From: DASYTH01 sp045806965
GTDB lineage: Bacteria > Actinomycetota > Actinomycetes > Mycobacteriales > Pseudonocardiaceae
Reading direction: 5' to 3'
Assembly: GCA_045806965.1 (NCBI GenBank)
Contig: JBJMIG010000021.1
Span: forward strand, 1 to 64,000
DNA length: 64,000 nucleotides
The position numbers and the translations under genes were made by a program. Positions 58,912 to 64,000 of this stretch are shown one piece after another. How positions within the stretch are numbered: the first letter of the stretch is position 1; every line of letters begins with the position of its first letter. Under the pieces are notes generated by a model. That model was not told the DNA's origin, did not search any database, and was given only the letters and a program-made list of their open reading frames with translations.

Positions 58912-60639
58912 TCAGGTCAGCGGGGCCCGCCAGGTCACCCGGGTGCCACCATGCGGACCAGGGCCCACGGTGGCGGTGCCACCACACTTGGCGGCGCGTC
59001 GCTCGATGTTGAGCAGCCCGCTGCGTGCGGTGCCGGCCGGGATGCCGATGCCGTCGTCGGCGACGTCGATGATCAGGTTGTCGCCGGCCTCGACGGTGAC
59101 CACGATCTCGTTGGCTTCGGCGTGGCGCAGAGCGTTGCTGACCGCTTCGCGGAGCACCGCGACGGCGTGCTCGACCACCTGCTGATCCTGCACGAGGGTG
59201 TCGACGGCGCCGTCGATGCGCACCGACGGGGACACCGCGTTGTCGGCGGCGAGCTCGGCGACCGTGTCGAGGAGCCGCCTGCGCAGGCTGACACCGCTGC
59301 TGTCCTCGCTGGTGTGCAGGTCGAAGATCGTGGTACGGATCTCCTGCACGGTCTGGTCGAGGTCCTGCACCGAGGTGGCAACCCGCCGGCGAGCCTCCGG
59401 GTCGGTGATCCGCCGCAGGCCGCCCTGCAACCTCATGCCGGTCGCGAAGAGTCGCTGGATCACGTGGTCGTGCAGGTCGTTGGCAATGCGGTCGCGGTCG
59501 GCCAGCAGATCGAGCTGGCGCTGCGCGCGCTGCTTGTCGGCAAGCTCGAGGGCCAGCGCGGTCTGGTCGGCGAACGAGGTGAGCAGCGAGACCCGCTCCT
59601 CGTCGAACGGGGTACCACCCTTGCGGCGCAGCGCGAGCAGCACGCCGCTGACCCGCCCGGCCGCCCCGAGCGGCACGGCGAGTGCCGGACCGTACGCACC
59701 GGTGCCGATGCTCAATCCGTCCGGCACGCCGGCCAGGTCGGCGATCAGGGCCGGGGTGCCCGCCGCCACCACGCCGGCGAGCGCCGACTCGGTGCCGGCA
59801 ATGGTCGAGCCGACCAGATCCTCGCAGCTCTCGCCGGCCGCCGCGCGCACCACCAGCCGACTGCCCTGCTCGCCGCCAACCAGCATGATGAGTACACAGT
59901 GCGACGCGGACAACTCCCGGACTCGCGCCACGATCAGCCGCATCGCCTCGTCGCCGCTCGCACCGCCCAGCAGGGTCGCGTTCACCTCGGCGGAGGCGCG
60001 CTGCCAGCGCTCCCGCATGCGGGTCTCCTCGAACAGCCGCGCGTTCTCCACCGCCACCCCGGCCGCCGCGGCCAGCGCCTGCAACACCACCTCGTCGTCG
60101 GCGGTGAACTCGGCCGCAGTCGTCTTCTCGGCCAGGTAGAGGTTGCCGAACACCGCGTCCCGAACCCGGATCGGCACGCCGAGGAAGCTGCGCATCGGCG
60201 GGTGCCCTGGCGGGAACCCGACCGATGCGGGGTGCTCGGCCAGGTCGGCGAGGCGAATCGGCACCGGGCGCTCGATCAGCAGGCCGAGCAGGCCCTTGCC
60301 GGTCGGCAGATGGCCCATCCGGGCCCGGACCTCCGGATCGATCCCGACGTGGACGAACCTCGCCAACCCGCCGTCGTCGTTTAACACGCCCAACGCCCCG
60401 TAGCGGGCGTCGACCAGCTCAACCGCCGTCTGAATGATCCGCAGGAGGGTGCTTTCGAGCTCGAGTCCTGCGCCGACGGCGAGTACCGCGTCCAGCAGGC
60501 CCTGCATCCGGTCCCGGGTCGCGGCGATCTCCGTCAGCCGGTCCTGCACCTCACTGAGCAGCTCGTCGAGCCGCAGTCCGGCCAGTGACGCGGACCCGGA
60601 TGCACCACCGTCCGTCCGCGGCTCCCAGTTCGACGGCAT
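58912..60639 (-). CDS. DosS/DevS-like GAF-domain sensor histidine kinase
   Basis: A 575-residue soluble kinase. GAF-A (about 60-200) contains GFPPGHPPMRSFLGVP with H146, close to the position of the heme histidine (H149) of M. tuberculosis DosS. GAF-B (about 215-365) follows. The HisKA_3 dimerisation box is NDLHDHVIQRLFATGMRL (H390). The ATPase region has NALRHAEANEIVV and DIADDGIGIP. Heme binding and redox/oxygen/NO sensing are inferred. It abuts its response regulator in convergent orientation, so it is not in one operon with it. Confidence 0.85.
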   Translation of the reverse strand: MPSNWEPRTDGGASGSASLAGLRLDELLSEVQDRLTEIAATRDRMQGLLDAVLAVGAGLELESTLLRIIQTAVELVDARYGALGVLNDDGGLARFVHVGIDPEVRARMGHLPTGKGLLGLLIERPVPIRLADLAEHPASVGFPPGHPPMRSFLGVPIRVRDAVFGNLYLAEKTTAAEFTADDEVVLQALAAAAGVAVENARLFEETRMRERWQRASAEVNATLLGGASGDEAMRLIVARVRELSASHCVLIMLVGGEQGSRLVVRAAAGESCEDLVGSTIAGTESALAGVVAAGTPALIADLAGVPDGLSIGTGAYGPALAVPLGAAGRVSGVLLALRRKGGTPFDEERVSLLTSFADQTALALELADKQRAQRQLDLLADRDRIANDLHDHVIQRLFATGMRLQGGLRRITDPEARRRVATSVQDLDQTVQEIRTTIFDLHTSEDSSGVSLRRRLLDTVAELAADNAVSPSVRIDGAVDTLVQDQQVVEHAVAVLREAVSNALRHAEANEIVVTVEAGDNLIIDVADDGIGIPAGTARSGLLNIERRAAKCGGTATVGPGPHGGTRVTWRAPLT

Positions 60640-60760
60640 CCGCTACCTCATCGCCCGGCGGCGGGTGGTGGTCACGGTGCTCACGATGGCACGCGGCGCC
60701 ACCCGCGGGAAAGAGGACCCCGCGCTGCTCGCCTTCGAGCTTCGCCGAGCGCGGAGGTAC

Positions 60761-60781
60761 AGCGGAATGTCACCTTGCGCT
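60761..60781. repeat. Single copy of the AAGGTGACATTCC element
   Basis: Reads AGCGGAATGTCACC on the plus strand and then TTGCGCT, the inverse of the 13973 copy. It lies 7 bp downstream of the first Acg gene and may help terminate it. Confidence 0.75.
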
Positions 60782-60788
60782 GTTTCGC

Positions 60789-61787
60789 TCAACGCCCCAT
60801 CGGCGGCGGCAGGACGGTGGTGACCGCACTGACCGGGCGGCGCGGCGTCGGCAACACCGGATGGCCGTAGCCGAGGCGCACCGCGGCCTGCGGATAGTGC
60901 TGGCCACCGATCAACTCCCGCAAGGCGGTGCGGGTCTCCCGAACCTCGATCGGTTGGGACACGAACGACACGCTCAGCCCATGGACCGTGGCGGCCAGCA
61001 GCATCCGCTGCAACGCCAGGCCCGCGGCGACCTGGTCGGCGGCGGTGTCGCCGTAGCTGGCCAGCACCGCCACCAGTGGATCCTGCTCGTAGGGATGCTC
61101 CACGCACGACGTGCCGGGCTGATCGCCGTGGAAGCGTCGCATGGCGAGCACACTGCCGACCGAGGGCCGAGGCCCGCCCGCGGAACGGGGCACCCCGTCC
61201 TCGCGGTCGGCGCGTTCCGCCACCCAGTCGCGCAGTTCCGCCAGAAACGCCGGGTCCTCGCCCTGCACGTGGTCCGCACGGCGCAGCAGCCCGGCGAACT
61301 CGCCCAGCTCGCTCGGCCGCTCCAGCAGCACCAGCCGGGCTCCCTCCGCGTCCGCGGCGTGTCGCAACGCACGCCGTGCCGGCAACGGCACCGCCCGCTC
61401 GATGAACGGCCGGCGGTTGGTGGTCCGGCGCTCGATCGCGGCCGCGAGAGCCTGTTGTTCCGGCGTGGCCGGCCGCGGCCCGGACAGTCGCAGCGTGGCC
61501 ATCAGGTCCGGTCGCTCCCGGTCGGGAAGCAGGTCAAGTTTGCTGGCCAACCCCGCGGCGTGCACGGCGAGCTGGAGATTCAACACGGCCGCCCCACACG
61601 CCATCCGAGCTTCCCGCGCATCCGGGTCCGCTACCGCGAGCACCCGGTCCCGGTCGAGCCACACGTCGATCTGCCGTTCGCCGACCGCGAACCGCCATGG
61701 CTGAGTGTTGTGGGGTGACGGCGCTCGCACGGCTGCGTGCAACGCATCGCCGATGACCGCTGTCACGGACGACTCGGTGGTACTCAT
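60789..61787 (-). CDS. Acg-family FMN nitroreductase-like protein 1
   Basis: A 332-residue protein of the Acg group of the nitroreductase superfamily (Rv2032-type). N-terminal AVRAPSPHNTQPWRFAVGE is the FMN-binding signature. Two pseudo-repeated nitroreductase halves are present, with ERRTTNRRPF and TVHGLSVSFVSQPIEV. In mycobacteria Acg is one of the most strongly DosR-induced genes and may sequester flavin rather than catalyse. ATG 61787 follows GGAGTAACG. A GGGACCTTGGTCCC box lies 83 bp upstream. Confidence 0.87.
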   Translation of the reverse strand: MSTTESSVTAVIGDALHAAVRAPSPHNTQPWRFAVGERQIDVWLDRDRVLAVADPDAREARMACGAAVLNLQLAVHAAGLASKLDLLPDRERPDLMATLRLSGPRPATPEQQALAAAIERRTTNRRPFIERAVPLPARRALRHAADAEGARLVLLERPSELGEFAGLLRRADHVQGEDPAFLAELRDWVAERADREDGVPRSAGGPRPSVGSVLAMRRFHGDQPGTSCVEHPYEQDPLVAVLASYGDTAADQVAAGLALQRMLLAATVHGLSVSFVSQPIEVRETRTALRELIGGQHYPQAAVRLGYGHPVLPTPRRPVSAVTTVLPPPMGR

Positions 61788-61870
61788 CGCGTTACTCCTA
61801 CCTGGTGGTCTGACACCCAGCGTGGTCGCGCTCCCGCGCACTGGACAGCGCCCTCGGGCCCCACCTGCCG

Positions 61871-61884
61871 GGGACCTTGGTCCC
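61871..61884. promoter_or_regulatory. DosR-like box upstream of Acg-type gene 1
   Basis: GGGACCTTGGTCCC, a perfect GGGACC/GGTCCC palindrome with a TT centre, the best of the three boxes. Confidence 0.65.
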
Positions 61885-61908
61885 GGCGCTCCGGCGCCCG
61901 CTCCGGTC

Positions 61909-62499
61909 CTAGGTGCGCAGGAGCCGGTCCCTGATGTCGATGACACCCGGAATCTGCGCGATGCGGCCGAGCACGGCCTCGATGTCGCCGGGCTCGGGCA
62001 GCCGGCCGGTGAGCTGCACGATCCCGCCGTCGACCCGGACCCGGACCGGATGCTGCCGGCCGAGCAGTTCGCGCTCCACGTCGGCGCCGATCTCCTTGTC
62101 CGGCCGCAGGTACCCGCTCAGCACGTCTCGCCGGGCCAGCACGCCGACCAGCCGGCCGTCGTCGACGACCAACAACTGGCGCAGTCCGGACCTGGCCAGT
62201 GTCCGGACGGCTGCGGCGAGCTTGGTTTCGGATCGGACGGTGACCGCGGGCGAGGTCATCAGCTCACCCGCGGTGTAGCGGCGCGTGCCCCGGTCGCGGC
62301 GCTTTCGTCCACGCGGCAACAGGTCGGCTTCGGACACCACACCGACGACCAGGCCGGTGGCGCTGACCACGGGCAGGGCGCCGATGGCGTGCTCGGCGAG
62401 CAGTTCGAGGACGTCCTTGACCGGGGTGCACGGGCTGACCGTGACCGGGTTCGGGATCATCACCGACGCCACGGTGATGGTGGTGAGCTGGGCGGTCAT
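61909..62499 (-). CDS. CBS-pair protein with BON domain
   Basis: A 196-residue protein. Two CBS motifs (VASVMIPNPVTVSPCTPVKDVLELLAEHAIGALPVV and AGELMTSPAVTVRSETKLAAAVRTLARSGLRQLLVV) bind adenine nucleotides in known members; the C-terminal BON segment (RVRVDGGIVQLTGRLPEPGD) may bind membranes or partners. Comparable to the DosR-induced Hrp1 but with an added BON. A GGGACCTTCGACCC box lies 103 bp ahead of its start, between it and the second Acg gene. Confidence 0.87.
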   Translation of the reverse strand: MTAQLTTITVASVMIPNPVTVSPCTPVKDVLELLAEHAIGALPVVSATGLVVGVVSEADLLPRGRKRRDRGTRRYTAGELMTSPAVTVRSETKLAAAVRTLARSGLRQLLVVDDGRLVGVLARRDVLSGYLRPDKEIGADVERELLGRQHPVRVRVDGGIVQLTGRLPEPGDIEAVLGRIAQIPGVIDIRDRLLRT

Positions 62500-62602
62500 C
62501 GGGTCGATCCTCTCTGGCGGAAGTCCGGTTCATCCGGCGGCTTCACCTCCACTCTCGGCGCCTGGCGAGATCGCCAGCACCGACGGGAGACCCGAACTGG
62601 CC

Positions 62603-62616
62603 GGGACCTTCGACCC
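62603..62616. promoter_or_regulatory. DosR-like box between CBS gene and Acg-type gene 2
   Basis: GGGACCTTCGACCC, identical to the box before devR, in the divergent gap; it could serve both genes. Confidence 0.55.
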
Positions 62617-62778
62617 GAAACCGGTCCGGGTCGTGGCCTCGACGGCCCGTTGGCGGGCCGCGACCCGGATGTGGGCCCAAAGGTTGTGGTGATCGGGGTC
62701 CGGCGACCCTGTGTCGGGCGGTTGGCTGCGGGGATCGTCGTCGTCGAGATCGGCTGGCTGCTAAAAAAGGCGACATCC

Positions 62779-63759
62779 ATGACCAATCCACTTGACCCGG
62801 ACACCGTCGAGGCGGCACTGGAGCTGGCGGTACGCGCACCGTCGATACACAACTCGCAGCCGTGGCGGTTCCGCGTTGGCCCGGACAGCATCGCGTTGCA
62901 CGCGGATCCCGCCCGGCAGCTCGACGCCACCGACCCCGACGGGCGGGACCGGCTGATCAGCTGCGGGGCGGCGCTGCATCACCTTCGGGTGGCACTCGCC
63001 GGCCTCGGCTGGCTCGCGGTGACCGACCGGCTGCCCAACCCGGACCAACCCGAACACCTGGCCACCATCAGGGTCAAGCCCCGGGTATCCACGCACGCCG
63101 AGCTCGCCATGGCCGTGTCCATCCCCCGCAGACGCAGCGACCGCCGCGGCTACGACTCCCGGCCGGTACCCGACGACTGCCTCGACGAGTTGGTCCGCCG
63201 CGCCGCGGCCGAGCGGGTGCGGCTGCACGTTGTTCACGGCGCGGCCCGCACCCACCTGGTGTCGGCGATCGCCGACGCGGACGCGCTCCAGCGGACCAAT
63301 CCGGCCTACGTCAACGAGCTGGCCCGATGGACCGGGCGGCGGGCCGGCGCCGAAGACGGTGTGCCGACCGCGAGTGTCCCGGCCGCCAGGGCCTATGGGG
63401 ATCTTCCCGTTCGCCAGTTCGCCACCCTGAACCTGCACCGGACCGTGGCGTCCGAAGAGGACGGTGCGGGCACCCTGCTCGTCCTCGGCACTGGCACCGA
63501 CGACCGGATGTCGCGGCTGCGTGCCGGGGAAGCCACCAGCGCGGTCCTGCTGGCCGCCACCCGGATGGGCCTGGCCACCTGCCCGCTCACCCAGCCACTC
63601 GAGATCCCCGCCACCCGCACGGTCGTGCGCGACGCGGTACTGCATGCCGAGCTCATTCCCCAGATGGTGCTGCGGATCGGCTGGCCACCGGAGCACCCCA
63701 ACCCGTTCCCGCCCACCAGGCGACAGCCGACCTCGGCGGTGACGGAGTACCTCACCTGA
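62779..63759 (+). CDS. Acg-family FMN nitroreductase-like protein 2
   Basis: A 326-residue paralogue of the gene at 60789-61787: AVRAPSIHNSQPWRFRVG at the N-terminus, PRRRSDRRGYDSRPV, AATRMGLATCPLTQPLEI and LRIGWPPEHPNPFPPTRRQP. The same flavin-binding role is expected. ATG 62779 follows AAAAAAGGCGAC. It faces the CBS-BON gene, and a strong hairpin follows at 63845-63878. Confidence 0.87.
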   Translation: MTNPLDPDTVEAALELAVRAPSIHNSQPWRFRVGPDSIALHADPARQLDATDPDGRDRLISCGAALHHLRVALAGLGWLAVTDRLPNPDQPEHLATIRVKPRVSTHAELAMAVSIPRRRSDRRGYDSRPVPDDCLDELVRRAAAERVRLHVVHGAARTHLVSAIADADALQRTNPAYVNELARWTGRRAGAEDGVPTASVPAARAYGDLPVRQFATLNLHRTVASEEDGAGTLLVLGTGTDDRMSRLRAGEATSAVLLAATRMGLATCPLTQPLEIPATRTVVRDAVLHAELIPQMVLRIGWPPEHPNPFPPTRRQPTSAVTEYLT

Positions 63760-63844
63760 GTAGCCGCGTAACTCCATCCGGCCCAGCGGCGAAGAACCAG
63801 ACGCAGGGATCTCGTATGCACTCCCCCAGTGACGGGATCCCCCT

Positions 63845-63878
63845 GGAGCCTCCGTCGACCCCACGTGACGGAGGCTCC
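63845..63878. terminator. Strong hairpin after Acg-type gene 2
   Basis: GGAGCCTCCGTC (63845-63856) and GACGGAGGCTCC (63867-63878) form a perfect 12-bp stem with a 10-base loop, between converging genes. Confidence 0.8.
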
Positions 63879-63913
63879 GTTCTCTCACGATGCCGAGCGG
63901 CCGCGCCTGCCGG

Positions 63914-64000
63914 TCACCGGTGCGACACAGCGGCGCTCGCGGCCGCCGTCGAGCCGGTGAGCGCCGCGCCAAGGCCAAGTCCGATGTAAACGGTCCCGGC
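63914..64000 (-). CDS. 3' end of a gene cut by the window edge (probable membrane protein)
   Basis: The last 28 codons of a minus-strand frame open to the window end. It is hydrophobic with GC-rich third positions (TVYIGLGLGAALTG, then TAAASAAVSHR) and a TGA at 63914-63916. The pattern fits the last helix of a transporter, but the family cannot be told. Confidence 0.45.
   Translation of the reverse strand, partial: AGTVYIGLGLGAALTGSTAAASAAVSHR

Overview
This is a contiguous stretch of high-GC actinobacterial chromosome. The best fit is a Pseudonocardiales bacterium of the Amycolatopsis/Saccharopolyspora kind. The reasons are strong G/C bias at third codon positions, many GTG starts and GTGA/ATGA/TGATG gene couplings, a complete CvnABCD conservon, and a block syntenic with Mycobacterium tuberculosis Rv2982c-Rv2989. 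There are no rRNA or tRNA genes, CRISPR arrays, insertion sequences or prophage. Species-level placement cannot be made from the sequence alone.

Layout. 0-11.3 kb is conserved core: an RskA-type anti-sigma factor, gpsA and plsC (phospholipid synthesis), fbiD (coenzyme F420), ppk (polyphosphate), mutT1 (Nudix plus phosphatase), hupB (HU with a basic tail), leuCD, a divergent NdgR-type IclR regulator, and an SMP-30 lactonase. 11.5-18.9 kb is mostly secreted or redox: a GH3 glycosidase, an SGNH esterase, and a minus-strand operon of a Tat-exported molybdenum hydroxylase (IorB/IorA-like) plus a Cu,Zn-SOD-like protein. The last two of these are joined by a duplicated 64-bp segment that encodes two chained mini-ORFs. 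19.4-23.7 kb is the conservon plus a TetR regulator. 23.8-40.5 kb is accessory: transporters, GH53 galactanase, two drug exporters, paired MarR-type regulators, secreted hydrolases, a PHM-like copper monooxygenase lipoprotein, an APH-fold kinase, and a GNAT / XRE-cupin / pirin group.

40.6-64 kb reads as a stress and dormancy region. It begins with two adjacent MalT-type LuxR giants and a small divergent protein. Many small membrane proteins follow (HdeD, RDD, K+ channel, holin-like, DUF6766), then a Rho_N protein, a DUF2795-SDR-GH13 operon and a STAS protein. It ends with a DevR/DevS (DosR/DosS)-like two-component pair, two Acg-type nitroreductases and a CBS-BON protein. Three copies of a GGGACCTT-type near-palindrome sit upstream of devR, upstream of the first Acg gene and between the CBS gene and the second Acg gene. 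I infer a local DosR-like regulon.

Two dispersed intergenic repeat families run through the window. One is a 21-bp tandem unit at about 23.7, 32.1, 56.1 and 58.1 kb. The other is an AAGGTGACATTCC hairpin element at about 14.0, 26.0 and 60.8 kb. One 21-bp array supplies the last codons and the stop codon of the GH13 gene. Several divergent promoters look leaderless; the clearest is the mirror-image pair at 38.36-38.40 kb.
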